The notes beneath the pieces are model-generated. The model had not been told where the DNA came from. It made no database searches and saw only the letters and a list, made by a program, of their open reading frames with translations. 64,000 nt of DNA from Mycobacterium noviomagense (GTDB taxonomy: Bacteria > Actinomycetota > Actinomycetes > Mycobacteriales > Mycobacteriaceae): NCBI RefSeq assembly GCF_010731635.1, contig NZ_AP022583.1, forward strand, positions 4,650,001 to 4,714,000, given 5' to 3'. How positions within the stretch are numbered: position 1 is the stretch's first letter; the number at the start of each line of letters is the position of its first letter. The position numbers were made by a program, and so were the translations under genes. Positions 37,794 through 46,184 of the stretch are shown here, piece after piece.

Positions 37794-39517
37794 ACCTGTT
37801 GATCCGCGACGCCGACATCGTCGACGGCACCGGCGTACCCGCAAGCCGCGGTGAGGTCGGCGTCAAGGACGGGCGGATCGTCGCGGTGGGCGCGCACATC
37901 GACGAGCTGGCATCGAAAACCGTTGATGCACAAGGGCTCACGCTCGCGCCAGGTTTTGTCGACCTGCACACCCACTATGACGCGCAGCTGTTCTGGGATC
38001 CCACCGCCAGCCCGTCGGTGCAGCACGGCGTCACGACTGTCTTCGGCGGCAACTGCGGGTTCACGCTGGCGCCCGCCGCCGCTGAGCAACAGGACTACCT
38101 TACCCGGATGCTCGCGCGGGTGGAGGGCATGCCGCTGGACGCGCTGCGCGCCGGGCTGGACTGGCAGTGGTCGTCGTTCGGTGACTGGCTGAAGCGGTTC
38201 GAGGGCCACATCGCGATCAACGCCGGTTTTCTGGTCGGGCACTCGGCGCTGCGGCTGGCGGCGATGGGCGACGACGCGGTCGGCGGCACGGCCACGCCCG
38301 AGCAGATCGAGCGGATGGTGGCACTGCTCGACGATGCGTTAAACGCTGGTGCGCTGGGGTTTTCGACGTCGCAGTCGCACACCCACAACGACGGCGCCGG
38401 CCAGCCGGTGCCGTCGCGGGCCGCGTCCCGCGACGAACTGGTGGCGCTGGCCGCCGGTGTGCGCCGCCATCCGGGCACCACGCTCGAGGCGATCGTCCCC
38501 GGCTGCCTGTCCGGTTTCACCGACGACGAGATCGCGCTGCTCACCGACATGTCGCTGGCCGCGGACCGCCCGCTGAACTGGAACGTGCTGGGCGTATCGG
38601 CGGCGAATCCCGCCGGGCACAAAGGGCAACTGCGGGCCTCGGAAGTCGCCGCCGAGCGCGGTGGCCGGGTGGTGGCACTGACGCTGCCGCACGCCATGAC
38701 GATTCGGCTGTCGTTTCTGACCGGCTTCGTGCTCGACGGGCTGCCCGGCTGGCGCGACACCATGCACCTGCCGGTGCCCGAGCGGCTCAAGGCACTCGCC
38801 GATCCGCAGGTGCGCCGCCGGCTCAACGAGGGCGCCCAGTCGGAGGCGGCCGGCATCCTGCGTGGGCTGTCGCACTGGGAGCGGCTGATCCTCGTCGAGA
38901 CATTCGCACCCGAAAACGCCGACGCCACTGGGTGTTCCGTGGGTGAGGTCGCTGCCGCCCGCGGCGGTGAACCGTTCGACACGCTGTGCGACATCGTGGT
39001 CGCCGACGAACTGCGCACGGGGCTCATGCCGCCGCGGACCGGCGACGATGCCGCCGACTGGCGGGCACGGGCGCAGGTGTGGCGCCACCCGGATGCCGTC
39101 ATCGGCGGCTCGGATGCCGGCGCCCACCTGGACATGATGTGCGGTGCCATCTATACGACCTCGCTGCTCGGGCAGGGGGTCCGGGAACACCAGGTGGTGA
39201 CGCTCGAAGAGGCCGTGCGGCTGATCACCGACGTGCCGGCCCGGCTCTACGGGCTGCGCGACCGCGGCCGGATCAGCCCCGGCTGCCACGCCGACCTGGT
39301 GCTGTTCGACCCGGCGACCGTCGACCACGGGCCCGAACGAACCCGCTACGACCTTCCCGCCGGAGCGCCGAGGCTGGTCGCCGATGCCCGTGGAATCGCC
39401 TCGGTGTGGGTCGGTGGCGTCGAGGTCTGTCACGACGGCGCAGCCACCGGCGCCCTGCCCGGCGCCGTGCTGCGGTCCGGACGCGACACCGAGACCGTCC
39501 CGGCCGGAGCACGCTAG
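37787..39517 (+). CDS. N-acyl-D-amino-acid deacylase-type amidohydrolase
   Basis: 576 residues from ATG 37787, which has a strong AAAGGAGG site (37775-37782). Amidohydrolase family 3: GFVDLHTHYDAQLFWDP (HxH metal ligands), FGGNCGFTLAP, and catalytic GGSDAGAHLDMM. Related to D-aminoacylases and N-acyl-D-Glu deacylases, but mycobacterial members have uncharacterised substrates. Translationally coupled to the preceding amidohydrolase. Confidence 0.9.
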   Translation: MLDLLIRDADIVDGTGVPASRGEVGVKDGRIVAVGAHIDELASKTVDAQGLTLAPGFVDLHTHYDAQLFWDPTASPSVQHGVTTVFGGNCGFTLAPAAAEQQDYLTRMLARVEGMPLDALRAGLDWQWSSFGDWLKRFEGHIAINAGFLVGHSALRLAAMGDDAVGGTATPEQIERMVALLDDALNAGALGFSTSQSHTHNDGAGQPVPSRAASRDELVALAAGVRRHPGTTLEAIVPGCLSGFTDDEIALLTDMSLAADRPLNWNVLGVSAANPAGHKGQLRASEVAAERGGRVVALTLPHAMTIRLSFLTGFVLDGLPGWRDTMHLPVPERLKALADPQVRRRLNEGAQSEAAGILRGLSHWERLILVETFAPENADATGCSVGEVAAARGGEPFDTLCDIVVADELRTGLMPPRTGDDAADWRARAQVWRHPDAVIGGSDAGAHLDMMCGAIYTTSLLGQGVREHQVVTLEEAVRLITDVPARLYGLRDRGRISPGCHADLVLFDPATVDHGPERTRYDLPAGAPRLVADARGIASVWVGGVEVCHDGAATGALPGAVLRSGRDTETVPAGAR

Positions 39518-39526
39518 GAGCCCGCC

Positions 39527-40741
39527 GTGAGCCAGGTGGACGAGTTCGACCCGGCCGAAATGCAGGGCGGGCTGCTCATGCAGGTGGAGAACGTGCACGA
39601 GCGGCTGCGTGAGGCCCGGGCCAAACACCGGGTGATGGTCGGTAATCCGTTCAGCGAGACCGTCAGCCAGACACTCGGCGTGGCGGGCGTGACCGTGCTC
39701 GGCTACGACGAGTGCCAGTTTGTGCTCACCCACCCGGACACGTTTTCGTCGTCCATCTACGAGCACATCATGGGTCCGGTCATGGGCCGAACCCTGCTGG
39801 AACTGCAGGGCGCCGAGCACCGCGCCAGCCGGGCCTTGGTGTCGCCGTCGTTTCGGACGACGCTGCTGGAACGGTGGCGCAGCGAACTGGTGCAGGTGGT
39901 GGTCGACGAGCTCATCGACCGGTTCGGACCCCGCGGGCGAGCCGAGTTGGTCCGCGAGTTCACGTTCGCGTTCCCGGTTCAGGTCATCGCACGGATCATG
40001 GGGTTACCGCGAGCGGATTATCCGCGCTTCCAGCGGCTGTCGATCGAGTTGCTCAATGTGGTCTACGACTGGGAACGTGGAATCGCCGCCTCGGCAGCGT
40101 TGAAGGAATACCTCGGCGGGATTCTTGCCCAGCGGCGCCGCGCCCCGCAGGACGACCTGATCAGCACGCTCGCCGAATCCGAGATCGACGGCGAGCGGCT
40201 CTCCAACGACGAGATCTTCGCCTTCCTGCTGCTGATCTTGCCCGCCGGGGTCGAGACCACCTACCGAGCGTCGGGAAACTTGTTGGTCGCCTTGCTCACC
40301 GAGCCCGCGCTGATGGAAGCGGTGCGCGCGGACCACGGCCTGGTACGTAGCGCGCTCGAGGAGGCGCTGCGTTGGGAGCCGCCGATCACCTCGGTGATGC
40401 GGGTAGCCGCTCGCGACTGCGAACTCGGCGGGATCAAGATCCCCGCGGGCACGAACGTCAACGTCAGCGTCGCGGCCGCCAACCGGGATCCGACGCGCTA
40501 CCCCGACCCCGACCGCTTCGACCTCACCCGAAAGAACATCGCGCACTTGACTTTCGGCGGCGGTCCGCACCTGTGCCTCGGGATGCATCTGGCGCGGATG
40601 GAGGCGACCGTCGCGATCACCGCGCTGCTTGACCGGCTGCCCGATCTGCGGCTGGACCCCAAGGCGCCGAAGCCGCGCGTCGTCGGGGTGGCGTTCCGCT
40701 CGCCGTTGGCGCTGCCGGTGGAGTTCACGCCGAGTCGCTGA
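39527..40741 (+). CDS. Cytochrome P450 (second of cassette)
   Basis: 404 residues. I-helix PAGVETTYRAS, K-helix EEALRWEPP, heme loop FGGGPHLCLGMHLAR with Cys350. GTG start with AGGAG 8 bases upstream, and only 9 bases after the amidohydrolase, so it belongs to the same transcript. Only about a quarter to a third alike by eye to the first P450, so not a recent duplicate. It has no ferredoxin of its own next to it. Confidence 0.93.
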   Translation: MSQVDEFDPAEMQGGLLMQVENVHERLREARAKHRVMVGNPFSETVSQTLGVAGVTVLGYDECQFVLTHPDTFSSSIYEHIMGPVMGRTLLELQGAEHRASRALVSPSFRTTLLERWRSELVQVVVDELIDRFGPRGRAELVREFTFAFPVQVIARIMGLPRADYPRFQRLSIELLNVVYDWERGIAASAALKEYLGGILAQRRRAPQDDLISTLAESEIDGERLSNDEIFAFLLLILPAGVETTYRASGNLLVALLTEPALMEAVRADHGLVRSALEEALRWEPPITSVMRVAARDCELGGIKIPAGTNVNVSVAAANRDPTRYPDPDRFDLTRKNIAHLTFGGGPHLCLGMHLARMEATVAITALLDRLPDLRLDPKAPKPRVVGVAFRSPLALPVEFTPSR

Positions 40742-40748
40742 GCGGCCT

Positions 40749-40775
40749 GCTACGAAGATGCTACGCTCGTAGCAT
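40749..40775 (+). promoter_or_regulatory. Operator-like repeats overlapping the antitoxin start
   Basis: Perfect inverted repeat ATGCTAC-GCTC-GTAGCAT (40758-40775), whose right arm includes the first two bases of the antitoxin ATG. A further direct half-site GCTACG lies at 40749-40754, 11 bases before the one at 40760. Three half-sites at helical spacing over a start codon are what an autorepressing antitoxin would bind. No Shine-Dalgarno sequence is present, so the transcript is probably leaderless. Confidence 0.55.
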
Positions 40776-41031
40776 GTCGGATGTGGCCTCTCGCGACCTG
40801 CGAAACGATACGGCTGGCGTGCTCCGACGTGTCCAAGCCGGGGAGGACATCACCATTACGGTCAAGGGGCGTCCGGTCGCACGTCTGACCCCGGTTGCCC
40901 CGCGCCGTCGCTGGCTGACGAAACGCGAGTTCTTGGCCAGATTGCAGCGCGCGCAGGCTGATCCGGGTCTGCGCGACGACCTTGCTGCTCTCGCCGGTGA
41001 CACCACCGACGATCTCCGACCGATTCGATGA
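40774..41031 (+). CDS. Phd/YefM-type antitoxin
   Basis: 85 residues. N-terminal Phd/YefM fold (ASRDLRNDTAGVLRRVQAGE, then DITITVKGRPVARLTPV) that binds DNA, and a C-terminal helix (KREFLARLQRAQADPGLRDD) that covers the toxin. Overlaps the PIN toxin by four bases (ATGA). Confidence 0.9.
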   Translation: MSDVASRDLRNDTAGVLRRVQAGEDITITVKGRPVARLTPVAPRRRWLTKREFLARLQRAQADPGLRDDLAALAGDTTDDLRPIR

Positions 41032-41435
41032 CCACCGCGCCGGCGGCCGGAATCCTTGACACATCGGTCTTCATCGCGAGTGAAACCGGTCTGCAGCTCG
41101 ACGAGATGCTGATCCCCGCCGAGGTCGCCACCACCGTCATCACCATCGCCGAACTCAACGCCGGGGTACTGGCCGCAACCACTTCCGGCATTCGGGCACA
41201 ACGGCTTCGCACGCTTGAATCCGTGGCCGACATGGAGGCGTTGCCGGTCGACGACGAAGCGGCTCGAATGTGGGCCAGGCTGCGAATCCACTTAGCCGAG
41301 AGCCTGCAACGGGTGCGAATCAACGACCTTTGGATCGCGGCCATCGCCGCGTCCCGGGCGCTACCCGTTATTACCCAGGACCACGACTTGGATCCCCTCG
41401 ACGGCGTGGCCGACTTGACGGTCATCCGGGTTTGA
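41028..41435 (+). CDS. vapC: VapC-type PIN-domain toxin
   Basis: 135 residues. All four PIN acidic positions are visible: ILDTSVFIA, TIAELNAGV, INDLWIAAIA, ITQDHDLDP. Predicted site-specific RNase that blocks translation. Coupled with a Phd/YefM antitoxin, a common mycobacterial VapBC arrangement. Another module follows 70 bases downstream. Confidence 0.92.
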   Translation: MTTAPAAGILDTSVFIASETGLQLDEMLIPAEVATTVITIAELNAGVLAATTSGIRAQRLRTLESVADMEALPVDDEAARMWARLRIHLAESLQRVRINDLWIAAIAASRALPVITQDHDLDPLDGVADLTVIRV

Positions 41436-41480
41436 GGCCCAGCTCGGCGCTGCATCTGAGCAGCGCTATGTCGAACTGGT

Positions 41481-41499
41481 GGTATCACTGCGGTATCAT
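41481..41499 (+). promoter_or_regulatory. Direct repeats and -10 box before the RHH-Doc pair
   Basis: GGTATCA occurs twice, at 41481 and 41492, exactly 11 bases apart. TATCAT (41494-41499) would be a -10 box only 6 bases before the ATG at 41506, so a leaderless start is likely. Candidate operator for the antitoxin. Confidence 0.42.
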
Positions 41500-41505
41500 C
41501 GGCGC

Positions 41506-41712
41506 ATGGGCATGACTTTGCGCACCAATGCTCAGCAGACTGAGGCGCTGCGCCGGCAGGCTGCGGCCGAGGGGCGGTCGATGCAGGCCGTCGCGCTCTC
41601 TGCCATCGACGAGTACATCGCCCGACGGACACACAAGGACAACGTTGCCAGGGCGCTGCAGCGCGTCTTGCGCGAGGAGGCAGGCGTCCTGGAGCGGCTT
41701 AAGGACGCGTGA
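41506..41712 (+). CDS. Ribbon-helix-helix antitoxin of the Doc pair
   Basis: 68 residues; ATG at 41512 is an alternative. MTLRTNAQQTEALRRQAAAE and GRSMQAVALSAIDEYIARR form an Arc/CopG-like ribbon-helix-helix. The C-terminal helix (VARALQRVLREEAGVLERL) would bind the toxin. Doc toxins are classically paired with Phd antitoxins, and here the partner is RHH type. The toxin frame follows at once. Confidence 0.78.
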   Translation: MGMTLRTNAQQTEALRRQAAAEGRSMQAVALSAIDEYIARRTHKDNVARALQRVLREEAGVLERLKDA

Positions 41713-41757
41713 CCCGTGCTGATGCCGACGACGGTGAGGCGCGGTCGGCCTCGAGGA

Positions 41758-42144
41758 ATGGCGCCGTTGACTGAGTACCTCGATCTCGACGACCTGTTGA
41801 CCATCGCCGTGCACGCCGTCGGGGAGAGCGTCGTGGTGGCGGATTACGGGTTGCTCGAATCAGCCCTGGCGCGCCCACGTGCGTCGGTGTTTGGCCAGGA
41901 TGCCTATCCCGATCTGCACCTCAAGGCCGCCGCATTGTTCCACTCACTGCTGCGCAACCACGCGCTGGTAGATGGAAACAAGCGTCTGGCGTGGACAGCC
42001 TGCCGAACGTTCCTTGCCATCAATGGCCAGTGGATCAGCGCACCGGAAGACGCGCGCTTCGAATTCGTGATCCGGGTGGCCAGCGGTGCGCTGGCCGATC
42101 TCGACAAGGTTGCGGAGCAACTTCGCACCTGGAGCTACAAGTAA
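41758..42144 (+). CDS. Doc-type (Fic fold) toxin
   Basis: 128 residues from ATG 41758; in-frame starts at 41716 and 41722 would add up to 14 residues and close the gap to the antitoxin. Fic/Doc motif HALVDGNKRLAWTA corresponds to HxFxDxNKR of Doc. The Lys in place of the second Gly of Fic motifs points to the kinase type, known to phosphorylate EF-Tu. N-terminal EYLDLDDLLTIA matches the Doc opening. The last 10 bases overlap the convergent RNase H gene. Confidence 0.87.
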   Translation: MAPLTEYLDLDDLLTIAVHAVGESVVVADYGLLESALARPRASVFGQDAYPDLHLKAAALFHSLLRNHALVDGNKRLAWTACRTFLAINGQWISAPEDARFEFVIRVASGALADLDKVAEQLRTWSYK

Positions 42145-43238
42145 TCGGTTTGGTTCACCAGCCGCACCGACGACATGCCGTCGGGGTAGAACTCCGCGAT
42201 GCTCAACGACGCGAGGTCCAGGTGCAACCGGTACAGGATGCCCGGCCCGGCGTCCAGCGCGATGCGCAGCAGCATCTTGATCGGCGTCACGTGTGACACC
42301 ACCAGCACTGTCGTGCCGCCGTGCTCAGCGACGATGCGGTCGCGTGCCCGCAGCACCCGCTGGTGGACATGGTCGAAGCTTTCCCCATCGGGCGGTGTGG
42401 TGCTGGTGTCGCGTAGCCAGCGGCGATGCAGCTCCGGGTCGCGTTCGGCGGCCTCACCGAACGTCAGCCCCTCCCAGCCGCCGAAGTCGGTCTCCACGAG
42501 GTCGTCGTCGACGGTCACGTCCAGGCCCAGCCCTTTGGCCGCCGTCGTCGCGGTGTCGTAGCAGCGCTGCAGCGGTGAGCTGACCACGGCGCTGATCCCG
42601 CCGCGCTGCGCGAGATACCGCGCAGCGGCGTCGGCCTGCCGCCACCCCAGATCGGTCAGCGCGGGGTCGCCGCGTCCCGAGTAGCGGCGGTGCACGGAGA
42701 ACTCTGTCTGTCCGTGACGCAACAGCAGCAGTCGGGTGGGCGCGCCGCGGGCACCCGTCCAGCCTGGCGCACTTGTGGTTTCGCGCACCGGTGCGGCCTG
42801 CGCTGCTTCGCCTTCCGGCGGCGCCTGTTCGGCCTGGGCGGCGGCGTCCATGGCCTCATTGGCCAACCGGTCGGCGTGCGCGTTGCGATCGCGCGGCACC
42901 CAGGTATAGCTGATCCGCTCGAACCTCGACGCCAGCGCCCACGCCCGCTTGTGCAGTTCGGCAAGGTCAGGGTGCTTGACTTGCCAGCGCCCTGACATCT
43001 GCTCGACCACCAGCTTGGAATCCATCATCACCGCGACCTCGGTGGCACCCACCTTCGCCGCCTCGTCCAAACCTGCGATCAGGCCGCGGTATTCGGCGAC
43101 GTTGTTGGTGGCCCGGCCGATGGCCTGCTTGCTTTCCGCCAGTACCGTCGAGCGGTCGGCGTTCCACACGACGGACCCATAGCCCGCCGGTCCGGGGTTC
43201 CCCCGGGAGCCGCCGTCGGCTTCGACGATGACCTTCAC
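42135..43238 (-). CDS. Bifunctional RNase HI / phosphoglycerate-mutase-like phosphatase
   Basis: 367 residues, homologue of Rv2228c. The N-terminal RNase HI domain (about 1-140) has all catalytic acids visible: DGGSRGNPGPAGYG, NNVAEYRGLIAG, MMDSKLVVEQM, NAHADRLANEAMD. After an acidic/alanine linker, the C-terminal histidine-phosphatase domain has RLLLLRHGQTE and VLVVSHVTPIK, related to CobC alpha-ribazole phosphatase. It degrades RNA in RNA/DNA hybrids and may act in cobalamin synthesis. GTG start overlaps the stop of the gene before (GTGA). Confidence 0.94.
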   Translation of the reverse strand: MKVIVEADGGSRGNPGPAGYGSVVWNADRSTVLAESKQAIGRATNNVAEYRGLIAGLDEAAKVGATEVAVMMDSKLVVEQMSGRWQVKHPDLAELHKRAWALASRFERISYTWVPRDRNAHADRLANEAMDAAAQAEQAPPEGEAAQAAPVRETTSAPGWTGARGAPTRLLLLRHGQTEFSVHRRYSGRGDPALTDLGWRQADAAARYLAQRGGISAVVSSPLQRCYDTATTAAKGLGLDVTVDDDLVETDFGGWEGLTFGEAAERDPELHRRWLRDTSTTPPDGESFDHVHQRVLRARDRIVAEHGGTTVLVVSHVTPIKMLLRIALDAGPGILYRLHLDLASLSIAEFYPDGMSSVRLVNQTDYL

Positions 43239-43972
43239 CGGTTGAAGTCCTTGACCCGCAACAAGATCGCGCCGCATTCCGGGCAGCGCAGCACGTCGTC
43301 TTCGGCGGCCGCCGAAATTCGGGCCAGTTCGCCGCGGTCGATTTCGATCCGGCAGGCACCGCATCGACGGCCCTGCAACGCCCCGGCGCCGGCGCCGCGA
43401 GCCGAGCGCTGCCGCTCGTAGAGCGCGATCAACTCTGGATCGAGTCCCGCGATCAGCTCGTCGCGTCGCGACGCGCGCTGGTGGCGGACCTGGTCGATCT
43501 CTGACAGCGCGGCGTCGAGGGCCTGCTGGACGCTCGCCAGCTCGGCCTGCAGCGCATCGATCGTCGCCAACTCCGCGGCCTGCTGGGCCTGCAGTTCCTC
43601 GCGGCGCTCCATCACCTCCAGCAGCGAATCTTCCAGGCTGGATTGGCGGCGCTGCAGGGTGTCCAGCTCGTGCTGCAGCTCGCTCAACTGCTTGGCGTCC
43701 GTTGCGCCGGACTGCAGCAGGGAGCGATCCCGATCCTCGCGGCGGCGCACCGCATCGATCTCGGACTCGTACCGCGACACCTGGGCGTCGAGGTCCTCCA
43801 ACGCAATTCGCACAGTCGCCAGCCGGTCGTTGGCCGCACTGTGTTCAGCCTGTACCCGCTCGTATTCTTGGCGTTCCGGAAGGTGGCTGGACCGGTAGGA
43901 GATGCGTGCCAGCTCAGCATCCAACTCCGACAACTCGAGCAACGAACGTTGTTGCGTCACTGCTGCTTTCAT
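43235..43972 (-). CDS. Coiled-coil protein with C4 zinc ribbon (Rv2229c-like)
   Basis: 245 residues. Residues about 10-175 are a long coiled coil (for example QLSELQHELDTLQRRQSSLE). The C-terminus has two CxxC pairs (RRCGACRIEI and LRCPECGAIL) making a C4 zinc ribbon, COG1579. No firm function; conserved next to nif3 and RNase H genes in actinobacteria. Middle of a four-gene operon with overlapping or near-overlapping ends. Confidence 0.92.
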   Translation of the reverse strand: MKAAVTQQRSLLELSELDAELARISYRSSHLPERQEYERVQAEHSAANDRLATVRIALEDLDAQVSRYESEIDAVRRREDRDRSLLQSGATDAKQLSELQHELDTLQRRQSSLEDSLLEVMERREELQAQQAAELATIDALQAELASVQQALDAALSEIDQVRHQRASRRDELIAGLDPELIALYERQRSARGAGAGALQGRRCGACRIEIDRGELARISAAAEDDVLRCPECGAILLRVKDFNR

Positions 43973-43997
43973 TGCTGCCCCCTCCCAGTGTCTGTCA

Positions 43998-45119
43998 CTA
44001 GCTTCCCCCTAAGTTCCACGGATCGGTGCGGATGGCACACACCCGCACCGGCAGCGACTCGCCGAAACGGGACCGCAAGACGTCGGCAGCCTGGTTGCAC
44101 CACGGGAATTCGCTTGCCCAGTGCGCGACGTCGACCAACGACACATCCGATGCCCGGCGATGCTCGTCGGCGGGATGGTGCCGCAGATCAGCGGTGACGT
44201 AGGACTGCACGCCGGCCGCGGCGGCGGTGCTCAGCAACGAATCCCCCGCCCCGCCGCACACCGCGACACGCGACACCGGCAGGTCGGGGTCACCGGCGGC
44301 GCGCACCCCCCACGACGTCTGCGGCAAGGCGTTTTCGACGCGAGACACGAACTCGCGCAACGGCTCCGGCTCTGCCAATACGCCGACGCGGCCCAGCCCG
44401 GCATCGCTGGGCGGCGGGGCCAGCGCAAAGATGTCGTACGCGGGCTCCTCGTACGGGTGGGCGGACCGCATGGCCGAGAGGACGTCGCGGCGCAGCCGGG
44501 CCGGTGCAATCACCTCGACCCGGTCCTCGGCCACCCGCTCGACGGCGCCGACGCTGCCGATGGCCGGCGACGCCCCCTCCTGCGGCAAGAACTGCCCGGT
44601 GCCGGTGACGCTCCAGCTGCAGCACGCGTACTCGCCGATGTGGCCGGCGCCGGCCGCAAACACGGCCGCCCTTACCGCCTCGGCGTTCTCGGGTGGCACA
44701 TAGATGACCCACTTGTCCTGATCCGCGATGGCGGTCCGCGGCTCGAGCACCGCCTCGACGGTCAAGCCGAGCGCCTGCGCCAGCGCGTCGGACACCCCCG
44801 GCGATGCCGAATCGGCATTGGTGTGCGCGGTGAACAACGAACGCCCGGACCGGATCAGCCGATGCACGAGCGCACCCTTGGGTGTGCTGGCGGCGACGGT
44901 GTCCACGCCGCGCAACAGCAGCGGATGATGCGCCAGCAGCAGACCACCATCGGGCACTTCGTCAACCACTGCCGCCGTCGCGTCCACCGCGATGGTCACA
45001 GATTCCACGGCATCGTCGGGGTCGCCGCACACCAGCCCCACCGAATCCCACGACTGGGCAAGCTGCGGCGGGTAGGCGTCGTCGAGCACGTCGATGACAT
45101 CGCGCAGCCTCACGCTCAT
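43998..45119 (-). CDS. Nif3-like dinuclear metal-centre protein
   Basis: 373 residues, homologue of Rv2230c. NIF3/YbgI/DUF34 family: [33 protein letters not shown] (metal histidines) and C-terminal [11 protein letters not shown]. The central insert is PII-like ([20 protein letters not shown]). GTP cyclohydrolase activity has been proposed for some members but the general role is unsettled. ATG overlaps the cobC-like stop by four bases. Confidence 0.93.
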   Translation of the reverse strand: MSVRLRDVIDVLDDAYPPQLAQSWDSVGLVCGDPDDAVESVTIAVDATAAVVDEVPDGGLLLAHHPLLLRGVDTVAASTPKGALVHRLIRSGRSLFTAHTNADSASPGVSDALAQALGLTVEAVLEPRTAIADQDKWVIYVPPENAEAVRAAVFAAGAGHIGEYACCSWSVTGTGQFLPQEGASPAIGSVGAVERVAEDRVEVIAPARLRRDVLSAMRSAHPYEEPAYDIFALAPPPSDAGLGRVGVLAEPEPLREFVSRVENALPQTSWGVRAAGDPDLPVSRVAVCGGAGDSLLSTAAAAGVQSYVTADLRHHPADEHRRASDVSLVDVAHWASEFPWCNQAADVLRSRFGESLPVRVCAIRTDPWNLGGS

Positions 45120-46171
45120 CGCGGCACTCCGCTCATCGCGAGCTCGCCGATCGCCTCCACCAGCACAGGCCACTCGGGGCGGACCGCCGCCCGCAAATAC
45201 CGTGCGTCCAGCCCGACGAAGGTGTCACATCGGCGTACCGCTATCCCCTTGTCCGCCAAGCGCTTTCGTAGCGCCACCGCTTCGGGTATGGAGAACAGCA
45301 CGAACGGCGCCCGCCCGTCGACCACCTCGGCGCCCACCGACTCCAGCGCGGCCGCCATCTCGGGGCGCAGCGCCGCCAGCCGCTGTGCGCCCGCAGCGGC
45401 CTCGGCCACCGCATCCGGCGCGCAAGACGCCGCGATAGCCGCCAGCTGCAGGGTGCCCAGCGGCCAGTGGGCGCGCCGTGCAGTCAACTGGGCCAACACC
45501 TCCGGGGCGCCCAGCGCGTAGCCCACCCGCAGGCCGGCCAGCGACCAGGTCTTGGTGAGGCTGCGCAGCACCACCACATCCGGCAACGAGTCACCGGCCA
45601 GCGACTCGGGCTCGCCGGGAACCGAGTCGGCGAACGCCTCGTCGACCACCACGACGCGGCCCGAGCGGCGCAGCGCAAGGATCTGTTCGCCAGGGTGCAG
45701 CACCGAGGTGGGGTTCGTCGGGTTGCCGACCACGACCAGGTCGGCGTCGTCGGGCACCTCGGCAGCACCCAGCTGAAACGGCGGGGGCAGCACGACATGG
45801 TGCACCGGCACCCCGGCCGCGGTCAGCACCGCATCGGGCTCGGTGAACGACGGTGCGATCAGCGCCGCCCGCCGGGGCCGCAGGTTGCTCAACAGCGCGA
45901 ACCCTTCCGCCGCCCCGGCCAGCAGCGCCACCTCGTCGCGGGCGCGGCCATGGCGGGCAGCCACCGCGTCCCGCGCGGCGCGCTCGTCGTCGGTACTCGG
46001 GTAGCGGGCCAGATCCGGTAGCCGGTCGGCCAGCCGCTGCACCAGCCACGCGGGCGGTTGCCGGTGGCGGACGTTGACCGCGAAATCGAGCATGCCCGGT
46101 TCGGCCGCCTGATCACCGTGATACCGCGCTCCCGGCGGCGCGATCGAGGCACCGGGGTCCAGACTCGCCAC
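45116..46171 (-). CDS. cobC: PLP-dependent aminotransferase, threonine-phosphate decarboxylase-like
   Basis: 351 residues, homologue of Rv2231c (annotated CobC). Class I/II aminotransferase fold: [36 protein letters not shown], and the PLP lysine in [19 protein letters not shown]. In cobalamin synthesis such enzymes supply the aminopropanol linker. cobD lies 3 kb away. GTG start, divergent from ptkA by 13 bases. Confidence 0.88.
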   Translation of the reverse strand: MASLDPGASIAPPGARYHGDQAAEPGMLDFAVNVRHRQPPAWLVQRLADRLPDLARYPSTDDERAARDAVAARHGRARDEVALLAGAAEGFALLSNLRPRRAALIAPSFTEPDAVLTAAGVPVHHVVLPPPFQLGAAEVPDDADLVVVGNPTNPTSVLHPGEQILALRRSGRVVVVDEAFADSVPGEPESLAGDSLPDVVVLRSLTKTWSLAGLRVGYALGAPEVLAQLTARRAHWPLGTLQLAAIAASCAPDAVAEAAAGAQRLAALRPEMAAALESVGAEVVDGRAPFVLFSIPEAVALRKRLADKGIAVRRCDTFVGLDARYLRAAVRPEWPVLVEAIGELAMSGVPR

Positions 46172-46184
46172 GGGTCAAACAGTA

